Assembly: GCF_044788715.1 (NCBI RefSeq)
Contig: NZ_CP173170.1
Span: forward strand, 620,001-684,000
Direction of reading: 5' to 3'
Source of the DNA: Methylotuvimicrobium sp018830325
GTDB lineage: Bacteria; Pseudomonadota; Gammaproteobacteria; Methylococcales; Methylomonadaceae
Length of the DNA stretch: 64,000 bases
Shown here in pieces: positions 25,839-34,484 of the stretch. The position numbers and the translations under genes are program-made. The notes under the pieces were generated by a model. It saw only the letters and a program-made list of their open reading frames with translations, was not told where the DNA came from and searched no databases. Position 1 is the first letter of the stretch; every line of letters begins with the position of its first letter.

Positions 25839-28715
25839 GTGACCACTCACCAACAATTTGCTTCAGGCCTTCGCATAGAGGCCCGTGATGCCGAATGGCG
25901 AATCAAACGGGTCGATTATTCTTCCGATGGCGGCTACTTGCTGACTTGCGAAGGGTTATCCGAAATTATTCGAGGCAAGGAAACGCTGTTTCTTACCGAG
26001 CAAGAAGCGCTAGGCGCCGGAATTCGCATTCTCGATCCGGAAACCACTCAGCTGGTTGACGACTTAACTCCGAATTTTCGTGCCAGCTTGCTGTACCTGG
26101 ATACCCTGTTGCGCAAAACACCGCCGACCGACGAGTTTATTCACATCGCGCAACGCGCTGCGATGGACCAACTGCCTTTCCAGCTCGATCCCGCCCTCCA
26201 AGCTTTAAGCCAACCTCGACAACGAATTTTGATCGCTGACTCGGTCGGTCTGGGTAAGACACTGGAAGCAGGCATTTTGGTGAGTGAGCTGATTGCAAGA
26301 GGGCGTGGCAAACGCATACTGGTATTGGCGGTAAAATCCATGCTGGCTCAGTTTCAGCAAGAATTTTGGAATCGCTTCTCCATTCCCTTGGTCAGGCTCG
26401 ATTCTGTCGGTTTACAGCGTGTGCGAAACCGGATTCCCGCCAATCACAACCCCTTCCATTACTTTGATCGCTCGATCATTTCGATCGATACGCTTAAACA
26501 GGACATCGAATACCGGCACCATCTGGAAAAGGCCTATTGGGACATCATCATTATCGACGAAGCGCACAACGTCGCGGAACGTAACGCTAATTCTCAACGT
26601 GCAAAATTAGCCAAACTGCTGGCTACCCGTTCAGACACCCTGATCATGTTGTCTGCGACGCCGCACGACGGTAAAGCGACCAGCTTTGCCAGCTTGATGA
26701 ACATGCTCGATCCCACGGCCATTGCCAACCCCAAAGACTATTCGCAAGAGGATTTTCGCAACAAAGGTTTGGTGATCCGACGCTTCAAAAAAGACGTGCG
26801 CGAACAACTCAAGCAAAATTTTCCGGAACGCGAAATCGACACCGTTCGTACGCCAGCCAGCTTTGTCGAAGAAGCGGCGTATGACCAACTCTGTGCCGCC
26901 AAATTTTATACGTTGGACGGACATGGCGCTGGACAACTCTTTCGTACCGTATTGGAAAAAGCGTTGTTCTCAAGCCCTGCGGCGTGCTTGTCCACAATCG
27001 AAAATCGCCTGAAACGCTTAAAGAGCCGGACATCGAATGACGAGATAGTCGCCGACATCAGCACGTTGGAAGGGTTACGCTTAGCCATTCAAGCCATCAA
27101 ACCCGATCAATTCAGCAAATATCAACGCCTGGTAGCCCTACTAAAACCAGATGGCTCGAGCAGCTTGGGTTGGAGCCCTAAACAAGCGGATGATCGACTG
27201 GTCATTTTCACCGAAAGTCTGATTACCCTCAATTTTCTACAAAAACACTTACCCGATGATTTGGGTCTTAAATCCAAACAAGTCGCGGTCCTGCGCGGCG
27301 ACATGCGCGACAAAGACTTGATGGATGCCGTTGAGCAATTCAACAAACTGGATAGCCCGATACGCATGCTGCTGTGCTCTGATGTGGCATCGGAAGGTAT
27401 CAACCTGCATCACCTTTCACATCGGATGATCCATTTTGATATTCCCTGGTCGTTAATGGTGTTCCAACAACGTAACGGTCGTATCGATCGTTACGGTCAG
27501 CAACGCCGGCCGCAAATTCGCTACTTATTGACCGAGTCCGACAATACAAAAGTTCGAGGCGACTCCCGCGTCCTGGATATTCTGATCGAAAAAGACGCGC
27601 AAGCCGGCAAGAACATTGGCGACCCTTCCGAATTCATGGGCAAGTTCAATCCGGAGGAAGAAGAAGCCATCGTTGCTGCGGTCATCGAACGCGACAAGAA
27701 AGACGATGACGACATTTCGGACATCTTTGCCGATTTGCTGAATGGCACAGATACCGCCACTGATCTATTAGCGCAATTCACACCCGAAACGCCGCCCAGT
27801 CACAGTTTTGAGCAAGCATTGAAAAAAAGCCCGCGACTGTTTGAGCAGGACCTTCACTATGCTGAACAAGCCTTACGCTGGCTGCGCGAAAGCGGTGTCG
27901 ATCTGCAAGCCGACATCGAAGGCGATTTAATGCGACTCACCGCGCCGAACGACCTGGTGCAACGCTTGCGTTACCTGCCCAGTGAAGTCCGCCCCGATAA
28001 CGACCGTTTTATTCTGTCCAATAACAAACAGCGCATCTACGACGAACTGAAACGCTGCCGTGAAGAAGATAGCCCCTGGCCCGACATTCAATATCTTTGG
28101 GAGCAACATCCGGTCATGGAATGGTTGGCCGACAGAGCCTTAAATGCCTTTGGTCGGCACACAGCCCCGGTTTTGCGTCTCAACACCTTATCGGCACAAC
28201 AACAGTTCGTTTTGATCTACGGCGGGTTTCCCAATAAACGCGGTCATATTCTGGTACATGACTGGCTGGCGGTTGAATTTAACAATCAAACCGTCCTCGG
28301 CATCAAATCGCTCGAAGCATTCCTGGAACAGTTGCAACTTCAACCCGGTAAACTGGCCAATCGCGGCGCAGTGGGCGACACTGCATCATTACAAAAACTG
28401 CTACCCTTAGCTATTCCATCCGCTAAAAAGGCATTACAAAAACTTAGGCTAAGCAAGCAATCCAATCTCAGCGAACGCCTGCTTACACAATTGGATCAAA
28501 TGAACGCCTTAAAACGTCGCCACGTTGAACAGTTGGAAATCGACTTCGGTGACAGTGCTCAGCCCGAGGCCATCAAAAAACACCGCATCGACGATAGGCG
28601 TTCTCATATCGAGCGGGTTTTTCAAGATCATCTGGACTGGTTGCAAAATACTCAAACTACCGAAGAAGAGCCGTTTATACAGGTTGCTGCGGTCTTTACC
28701 GGTACGATTGCCTGA
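25839..28715 (+). CDS. SNF2/RapA-like helicase (DISARM DrmD-like)
   Basis: A 958-residue SF2 translocase of the RapA/HepA type. Walker A is DSVGLGKT (134-141), motif II is IIIDEAHN (D240-E241), motif III LSATPHDG, and motif VI QQRNGRIDRYGQ at about 545. Related SNF2 proteins (DrmD) open class 1 DISARM clusters, where they stand next to a large adenine methylase. It reads GTG at 25839 with GGGACGG upstream, and no in-frame ATG nearby would keep the N-terminal domain. Codon use is richer in GC than in the pPIWI-RE genes before it, so the two modules may have different origins. Confidence 0.87.
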   Translation: MTTHQQFASGLRIEARDAEWRIKRVDYSSDGGYLLTCEGLSEIIRGKETLFLTEQEALGAGIRILDPETTQLVDDLTPNFRASLLYLDTLLRKTPPTDEFIHIAQRAAMDQLPFQLDPALQALSQPRQRILIADSVGLGKTLEAGILVSELIARGRGKRILVLAVKSMLAQFQQEFWNRFSIPLVRLDSVGLQRVRNRIPANHNPFHYFDRSIISIDTLKQDIEYRHHLEKAYWDIIIIDEAHNVAERNANSQRAKLAKLLATRSDTLIMLSATPHDGKATSFASLMNMLDPTAIANPKDYSQEDFRNKGLVIRRFKKDVREQLKQNFPEREIDTVRTPASFVEEAAYDQLCAAKFYTLDGHGAGQLFRTVLEKALFSSPAACLSTIENRLKRLKSRTSNDEIVADISTLEGLRLAIQAIKPDQFSKYQRLVALLKPDGSSSLGWSPKQADDRLVIFTESLITLNFLQKHLPDDLGLKSKQVAVLRGDMRDKDLMDAVEQFNKLDSPIRMLLCSDVASEGINLHHLSHRMIHFDIPWSLMVFQQRNGRIDRYGQQRRPQIRYLLTESDNTKVRGDSRVLDILIEKDAQAGKNIGDPSEFMGKFNPEEEEAIVAAVIERDKKDDDDISDIFADLLNGTDTATDLLAQFTPETPPSHSFEQALKKSPRLFEQDLHYAEQALRWLRESGVDLQADIEGDLMRLTAPNDLVQRLRYLPSEVRPDNDRFILSNNKQRIYDELKRCREEDSPWPDIQYLWEQHPVMEWLADRALNAFGRHTAPVLRLNTLSAQQQFVLIYGGFPNKRGHILVHDWLAVEFNNQTVLGIKSLEAFLEQLQLQPGKLANRGAVGDTASLQKLLPLAIPSAKKALQKLRLSKQSNLSERLLTQLDQMNALKRRHVEQLEIDFGDSAQPEAIKKHRIDDRRSHIERVFQDHLDWLQNTQTTEEEPFIQVAAVFTGTIA

Positions 28716-28716
28716 A

Positions 28717-28742
28717 ATGACTAGTCATCCTGGATGTTGACG
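28717..28742 (+). promoter_or_regulatory. Palindrome and -35 box upstream of vapBC
   Basis: Perfect 12-bp palindrome ATGACTAGTCAT (28717-28728) just after the SNF2 stop, followed by TTGACG (28737-28742). A weak -10 (TACATT or TTTAAA) follows. This fits an autoregulated toxin-antitoxin promoter inside the larger cluster. Confidence 0.5.
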
Positions 28743-28785
28743 TATATATTAAGGATGTACATTTAAATTATCAGTGGAGAGTGCT

Positions 28786-29013
28786 ATGCAAACCGCTCGA
28801 ATTTTTACTAACGGCAATAGCCAAGCGGTGAGACTACCGAAGGATTTTCGGTTTGATGAAGATGAAGTCGTCATCAAAAAGCTAGGCGACATCGTCGTGC
28901 TTTTGCCCAAGCGCTATCGGGCGGAAAGCCTGCTGGCCATGCTGCAGGAAATTGGCCCAATGGATATTGAGCGTCAACAGCCAGCCGAACTTCAAGAGCG
29001 GGACTTTGAATGA
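28786..29013 (+). CDS. vapB: VapB-type antitoxin (AbrB/SpoVT swapped-hairpin fold)
   Basis: A 75-residue antitoxin: the N-terminal MQTARIFTNGNSQAVRLPKD is the classic VapB/AbrB-type DNA-binding hairpin, and the C-terminal part (IGPMDIERQQPAELQERDFE) would wrap the toxin. It binds its own promoter and blocks VapC. The ATG at 28786 is preceded by GGAGAG; an upstream GTG would add only four residues. It overlaps vapC by 4 bases (ATGA), as expected for a coupled pair. Confidence 0.93.
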   Translation: MQTARIFTNGNSQAVRLPKDFRFDEDEVVIKKLGDIVVLLPKRYRAESLLAMLQEIGPMDIERQQPAELQERDFE

Positions 29014-29426
29014 GTTTTTATTTGCTGGATACCAATATCTGCATCTTCCTGCTCAACCAGCGTGGCGGCTTTGAAAACATCATCCAACGCATGGACGGCA
29101 TGAGTCGTGAAGACATCGGTATTTCGGCCATTACTGTAGCGGAACTGGACTATGGTATCGCGGCCAGCAAAAAGCAAAGTGATAACGCCAAGCGCCTGGA
29201 GCGGTTTTTACTCGATTTCGAAGTGATCGACTTTAACCGCGCATCGGCCGCCGCTTACGGTCCACTCCGATCGAATTTGCAGTCGCAAGGCATGCCGATT
29301 GGTCCGATGGATTTTTTGATTGCGGCTCACGCCTTGGCATTAAACGCAATTCTGGTCACTAACAATACGCGCGAATTCGAACGAGTTCCCGGTCTTCGGC
29401 TGGAAGATTGGACCCTACCCAGATAA
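29010..29426 (+). CDS. vapC: VapC-type PIN-domain ribonuclease toxin
   Basis: A 138-residue PIN-domain RNase. The acidic residues expected for Mg2+ binding are visible in YLLDTNICI, ITVAELDYG, PMDFLIAAHAL and the end LVTNNTREFERV. Full VapC length is about 135, so it looks intact. Free VapC cleaves tRNA or rRNA and stops growth. It sits with its antitoxin between the SNF2 and methylase genes and reads the same way, so it may act as a maintenance or abortive switch for the cluster or be a passenger. Confidence 0.93.
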   Translation: MSFYLLDTNICIFLLNQRGGFENIIQRMDGMSREDIGISAITVAELDYGIAASKKQSDNAKRLERFLLDFEVIDFNRASAAAYGPLRSNLQSQGMPIGPMDFLIAAHALALNAILVTNNTREFERVPGLRLEDWTLPR

Positions 29427-29450
29427 ACCCACTCAAGGATAAGCAGCACC

Positions 29451-32400
29451 GTGAACTGGATCGGCATCAGCAACGAAAACGAGTTTTACAGCCAGCATTA
29501 CTTGTCGGAAATTTTTTCCGGCGATGTGCGCGGCGTCCTGGAAACCTGGGGCGAACAGGAAGCTCAAGCCCGCGAAACAGCACGCGCCCATAATCAAAAA
29601 GAACCGGAGTATCGCGCGCCCTATGCCCGGCTAAATAGCATTTGGCGGGAAGCCCTCAACCAACTCGACAGCCTGCAACGCCCACAGCCACCCAGAGAAC
29701 GGGTTGTCAAAGGCCGTGCGGTCATCCGCCAATTGTTACAAATTTTCGATTTGCCGTATCAACCCACCCGGCAACCACTCAGCGGCAATGACGATTGGGA
29801 ATTGCCTTTGATCGGTGAATTGCGCACTCCGCAGGATGAGCCCTTGTTATGGGTGCTGGAAGCCCAATCCCTGGATGAAGGCGACGAGTTCGACGCCGAC
29901 CCGTTAAGCCTGCGTCTGCATGCTGCCCAGCTCACCAGTCTCAGCAATGTCCCGGTCGCTAAAGCAATCACAGCCGCTGACGCTCCGGATTGGCAAAAGC
30001 TGTTGTCCAGCGCCGTCTTTACCCAAGCACGCCCGCCACGCTGGGTGCTGCTGGTCAGCCCTTATCAATGGCTGTTGCTGGACCGCGCCAAATTTGCCCA
30101 ACACCGCTTGTTGCGGTTTGATTGGCAAGAATTGTTCAGCCGCCGCGAAACCGATACCCTCAAAGCTGTTTCGGTACTGCTGCACAAACAATCGCTGCTC
30201 GACGCCCAAGGCCAAAGCCTGCTCGACACTCTGGATGAAAACGCCCACAAACATGCCTACGGCGTTTCGGAAGATTTGAAATACGCCCTGCGCGAATGTA
30301 TCGAACTGCTAGGTAACGAAGCCGCACAGCAACTGATCGAACAGGCCCGTAGCGATAAAAAAGGCATTTTCACCGGTAAGGATGCGCTCGACCCGTCGGA
30401 CCTGTCCCTGCAATGCCTGCGCTATATGTATCGCTTGCTGTTCTTGTTTTACATCGAAGCAAGACCAGAATTGGGATACATTCCGGTAGATGAAAACAAC
30501 AAACCACTAGAAGTTTATCTAAAAGGCTATTCCCTCGAATTCCTTCGTGATTTGGAGCTAATTCCGCTGACTAGCGAAGCTGAACGTAGTGGTCTCTACC
30601 TGCATCACTCGATACAAACCCTGTTTCGACTGGTCAGCGAAGGCACTGCCGATTCGCACACCCATAACCTGTTCGGTTCCACCCAATCCGGCCGCGATGC
30701 CTTCCAAATGGCGGCCTTGAAGTCCCATTTGTTTGATCCCAGCCGCACCGCGTTATTGGCTAAAGTCCAATTCCCCAACCACATTCTGCAACGCATCATT
30801 CAACTGATGTCGCTCAGCCGCCCGGCCAAGGGCAAGCGCCGGCGGGGACGCATTTCCTACGCCCAGCTCGGCATCAACCAATTGGGCGCGGTGTACGAGG
30901 CCTTATTGTCCTATCGCGGTTTCTTTGCTCAGGACGATTTATACGAAGTCAAAAAAGCCGACCCTTCGACTTCGCGCAGGACAAGTTCTGAACCGGACAT
31001 GCTCGACACCGGCTATTTCGTTACCCGCGAAGCCCTAGACGATTACGCCGACAACGAACGGGTCTATGACCGTAACGAGCGTGGCGAAAAAACGTTGCGC
31101 CTGCATAAAAAAGGCAGCTTTATCTACCGACTGGCAGGTCGCGACCGGCAAAAATCCGCGTCCTACTACACGCCGGAAGTATTGACCCGCAGCCTGGTCA
31201 AATATGCCCTCAAAGAACTGTTCAAAGAGCAACTTGATCCATTGCCGGATGATCGCGCTCGCGCCGAAAAACTGCTGACCTTGAAAATCTGCGAGCCGGC
31301 CATGGGCTCGGCGGCGTTCTTGAACGAAGCCATCAACCAACTCGCGGAAAAATACCTGGAGCTGATGCAATCGGCGCTGAACGAACGCATTCCGCAGCAC
31401 CAGTACAAAGACGAATTGCAACAGGTCAAAATGTATCTGGCCGACAACTGCGTGTTCGGTATCGACTTGAACCCTGTGGCCGTCGAACTGGCTGAAGTCT
31501 CGCTGTGGCTCAACGCCTTGTCCAAAGACCGCTTCGTGCCCTGGTTTGGTTTGCAACTGTATTGCGGCAATTCACTTGTAGGTGCTCGGCGCGAGGTGTT
31601 CAACAGCGACCAACTCAACCGTAAATCCGGCGACACCGCCTGCTGGCTCAATCAAGCGCCCAAAGCTGTGCCCATGGCCACGCCCCGCCAAGCCGGACAA
31701 ATCTGGCATTTTCTGTTGCCGGATAAAGGCATGGTCAACTACAGCGATAAGGAAGTCAAAGCCCTGTACCCGGATCAAATCAAAGCCATCAACACCTGGC
31801 GTAAAATCTTTACTCAGCCGTTCAATAAAACCGAATGTGAGCGACTGGAAAAACTCAGCACCAAGTTGGAAGAGCTTTGGCATGAACACGCCGACTCGCT
31901 GGCAAGACAACGCAAACGCACTACCGATCCGTATCAGATTTACGGCTACCAACAAACCGGCAATCGCACCCCGCTGAATTTCAAGGATCAAGTCTTAGCG
32001 CAGGAACTGGAAGCCAAAGGCCTAGAAAACACCAGCGCCTACCGCCGACTGAAACTGGTGATGGATTACTGGTGCGCCTTATGGTTTTGGCCGATTCACG
32101 CCGCCGACGATCTGCCCAGCCGCGAAGAATGGCTGTTTGATTTGGAAACCCTGTTGCTCGGCGACACCGTACCAGTGGGGCCGAGCGGCGAACAAATAGA
32201 TATCTTTGGCAATCAACCCCGACAAGAAGCTATCCCTTTTGTCACTCGCTTCGGCGTCGTCAACTTAAACAAACTATTCAAAGCCTCGCCGCGCTTGAAA
32301 CGCGCCGACGACATCGCCCAGCAACGGCGGTTTTTTCATTGGCATTTAGCCTTTGCCGACCTTTTTCTCCACTCGCCCTCCGGGAGAGGGGCTGGGGGTG

Positions 32401-34484
32401 AGGGCGGCGGTTTTGATTTGTTTTTGGGGAATCCGCCTTGGCTGAAAGTGGAGTGGAACAGCGGCGCAGTGTTGGGCGATTTTGAGCCGCGCTTTGTGTT
32501 GAAAAGTTACAGTGCCAAGCAGATGGCGGATTTGCGGGAGGAAACCTTTCATCGTGTGCCGGAATTGGAAGCTGCTTGGCGCTCGGAGTTTGAGGAGTCG
32601 GAGGGCACGCAGAATTTTCTCAATGCGGTTGGCAATTATCCTAGCCTTGCTGGCCAAAAAGCTAATTTGTATAAATGTTTTTTGCCGAGGGCTTGGGCGA
32701 ATGGATCGGCGAAAGGCGTCAGTGGGTTTTTGCATCCTGAAGGGGGTTATGATGATCCTAATGGTGGAGGCTTTCGTCGCGCCATGTATCCGCGTTTAAG
32801 AGCGCATTTTCAATTTCATAACGAATTGGACCTATTTGCTGAAGTCCATCATGCCACGATATATAGCATCAATATTTATGGCCCTGAATCGGTTAAACCC
32901 GGTTTCAAACATATAGCCAATCTCTTCACGCCACAAACCATCGATGTCTGCTTTACTCATGACGGCAACGGCTTAGTTCCTGGTATCAAAGAAGAAATCG
33001 AAGATGCTAATGGAAAATTGAAAACTCGCTGGAATACCCAAGGCCATCGCGACCGCATCATTTCAGTGGGTGAGCATGAACTGGCATTATTTGCACAACT
33101 TTATGATGAAGCCGGAACCCCGCCACTGGAAGCCCGCTTACCCGCCCTGCATGCCCAACAGTTATTGGGTGTATTGGAAAAGTTTTCAACTCAGCCCAAA
33201 AGATTCGGTGACTTACAAAGCAATTGTTACTCGACGCAACATTGGAACGAAACAACTTCACAACATGACGGCACCATTCGCCGCGAAACCCGTTTCCCCA
33301 AAGATGCCACCGAATGGGTGTTATCCGGCCCGCATTTTTTTGTTGGCACACCATTTTATAAAACGCCCCGAGCCGAATGCAGTCTAAACAGTCATTACGA
33401 CGTACTGGATTTGGAAAACCTGCCAGATAATTATTTACCGCGTACTAATTATGTACCGGCATGTCCATTGGACGAATATAGGGCGCGTACAACTAGGGTA
33501 TCCTGGTCCGAACCAAGCGAAATTGGCCCTATGTTACCAAATCGCGTAACTCGGTATTATCGGTTTGTTAATCGTGAAATGGTCGGTTCTTCGTCAGAAA
33601 GAACTTTAACTACCTCAATTATTCCTACAGGTACTGCCCATGTTCATACTTGCCTCACAACAACTTTTCATCAATATACTGACTTGATTGATTTTTTTTC
33701 AGCCAGTTTATCTCTAGCATTGGATTTTAGAGTTAAAAGCACCGGTGTGGGTCATGTTAATAAATCGTTACTGAATCAGTTACCGATAATTTCTAACGAG
33801 AAGTATCAATTTAATATACACGTACGTGCCCTAGTCTTAGTTTGTTTGACAAATCACTATTCTGAACTTTGGCAATCATGCTTTAAATCGGAATTTCAGC
33901 AACAGCGCTGGTCTATTTCAACTGGCAGTAAACACCCCGGCTATCGAGTTCTATCTGCCGATTTTTTCGCCAAACTTACCCCCGAATGGCAACGCAACTG
34001 CGCCCTGCGTACCGACTACGCCCGCCGCCAAGCCCTATTGGAAATAGATGTACTGGTCGCCCAATCCTTGGGCATGACCCTGGACGAACTGCTCACCATC
34101 TACCGCGTGCAGTTCCCTGTAATGCGCCAATACGAAGCCGACACCTGGTACGATCAAAACGGCCGCATCGTCTTCACCCCCAGCAAAGGCCTGGTCGGCA
34201 TCGGCCTGCCGCGCAAAGCCCGTAAATCCGACCTCAACGAAGGCATCCGCTACGGCATCCACAGCGACGATCGCAACGAACAAGCCATCGCTCTCGGCTG
34301 GGAAGACATCGCCGACATGCAATCCGGCCAAGTCACCAAAACCTTCCTGGACGACACCCTCCCCGGCGGTCCCACAGAACGCACCATCACTTACACGCCC
34401 CCCTTCTTCAAACCCAACCGCGAAGAAGACTATAGAATTGCTTGGGTATTTTTCTCTAACGATCAGCTTTCGGAGATGAACTAA
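29451..34484 (+). CDS. Giant Eco57I-type adenine DNA methylase (DISARM DrmMI-like)
   Basis: A 1677-residue protein built around an N6-adenine methylase. Motif I is CEPAMGSAAFLNEA (from residue 614) and the catalytic NPPW is at 994-997 in LFLGNPPWLKVEW. The first ~500 residues are an unassigned, possibly helicase-binding or nuclease-related region, and the C-terminal third (from about 1250, more AT-rich) would hold target recognition. It belongs near Eco57I/PglX/DrmMI enzymes, which mark host DNA. Nothing proves an attached nuclease activity. The GTG start at 29451 lies 24 bases after vapC. About 20 residues before NPPW is a short in-frame repeat insertion. The stop TAA overlaps the next ATG by one base. 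Confidence 0.85.
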   Translation: MNWIGISNENEFYSQHYLSEIFSGDVRGVLETWGEQEAQARETARAHNQKEPEYRAPYARLNSIWREALNQLDSLQRPQPPRERVVKGRAVIRQLLQIFDLPYQPTRQPLSGNDDWELPLIGELRTPQDEPLLWVLEAQSLDEGDEFDADPLSLRLHAAQLTSLSNVPVAKAITAADAPDWQKLLSSAVFTQARPPRWVLLVSPYQWLLLDRAKFAQHRLLRFDWQELFSRRETDTLKAVSVLLHKQSLLDAQGQSLLDTLDENAHKHAYGVSEDLKYALRECIELLGNEAAQQLIEQARSDKKGIFTGKDALDPSDLSLQCLRYMYRLLFLFYIEARPELGYIPVDENNKPLEVYLKGYSLEFLRDLELIPLTSEAERSGLYLHHSIQTLFRLVSEGTADSHTHNLFGSTQSGRDAFQMAALKSHLFDPSRTALLAKVQFPNHILQRIIQLMSLSRPAKGKRRRGRISYAQLGINQLGAVYEALLSYRGFFAQDDLYEVKKADPSTSRRTSSEPDMLDTGYFVTREALDDYADNERVYDRNERGEKTLRLHKKGSFIYRLAGRDRQKSASYYTPEVLTRSLVKYALKELFKEQLDPLPDDRARAEKLLTLKICEPAMGSAAFLNEAINQLAEKYLELMQSALNERIPQHQYKDELQQVKMYLADNCVFGIDLNPVAVELAEVSLWLNALSKDRFVPWFGLQLYCGNSLVGARREVFNSDQLNRKSGDTACWLNQAPKAVPMATPRQAGQIWHFLLPDKGMVNYSDKEVKALYPDQIKAINTWRKIFTQPFNKTECERLEKLSTKLEELWHEHADSLARQRKRTTDPYQIYGYQQTGNRTPLNFKDQVLAQELEAKGLENTSAYRRLKLVMDYWCALWFWPIHAADDLPSREEWLFDLETLLLGDTVPVGPSGEQIDIFGNQPRQEAIPFVTRFGVVNLNKLFKASPRLKRADDIAQQRRFFHWHLAFADLFLHSPSGRGAGGEGGGFDLFLGNPPWLKVEWNSGAVLGDFEPRFVLKSYSAKQMADLREETFHRVPELEAAWRSEFEESEGTQNFLNAVGNYPSLAGQKANLYKCFLPRAWANGSAKGVSGFLHPEGGYDDPNGGGFRRAMYPRLRAHFQFHNELDLFAEVHHATIYSINIYGPESVKPGFKHIANLFTPQTIDVCFTHDGNGLVPGIKEEIEDANGKLKTRWNTQGHRDRIISVGEHELALFAQLYDEAGTPPLEARLPALHAQQLLGVLEKFSTQPKRFGDLQSNCYSTQHWNETTSQHDGTIRRETRFPKDATEWVLSGPHFFVGTPFYKTPRAECSLNSHYDVLDLENLPDNYLPRTNYVPACPLDEYRARTTRVSWSEPSEIGPMLPNRVTRYYRFVNREMVGSSSERTLTTSIIPTGTAHVHTCLTTTFHQYTDLIDFFSASLSLALDFRVKSTGVGHVNKSLLNQLPIISNEKYQFNIHVRALVLVCLTNHYSELWQSCFKSEFQQQRWSISTGSKHPGYRVLSADFFAKLTPEWQRNCALRTDYARRQALLEIDVLVAQSLGMTLDELLTIYRVQFPVMRQYEADTWYDQNGRIVFTPSKGLVGIGLPRKARKSDLNEGIRYGIHSDDRNEQAIALGWEDIADMQSGQVTKTFLDDTLPGGPTERTITYTPPFFKPNREEDYRIAWVFFSNDQLSEMN
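32371..32406. repeat. REP-like GC-rich repeat inserted in frame within the methylase gene
   Basis: The sequence CGCCCTCCGGGAGAGGGG followed by CTGGGGGTGAGGGCGGC is of the kind usually found as dispersed intergenic repeats in Proteobacteria. Here it is read through as SPSGRGAGGEGG (residues about 974-986), between FADLFLH and GGFDLFLGNPPW. It keeps the frame and adds a Gly-rich loop directly before the catalytic motif. Confidence 0.65.

Noticed and set aside
29904..30254. Overlapping frames on both strands inside the methylase gene
   Set aside because: Long open shadows are common in this GC-richer region; none has a family motif.
29451..34484. BREX PglX
   Set aside because: The methylase is similar in type, but no BrxC, PglZ, BrxA/B or BrxL genes accompany it.
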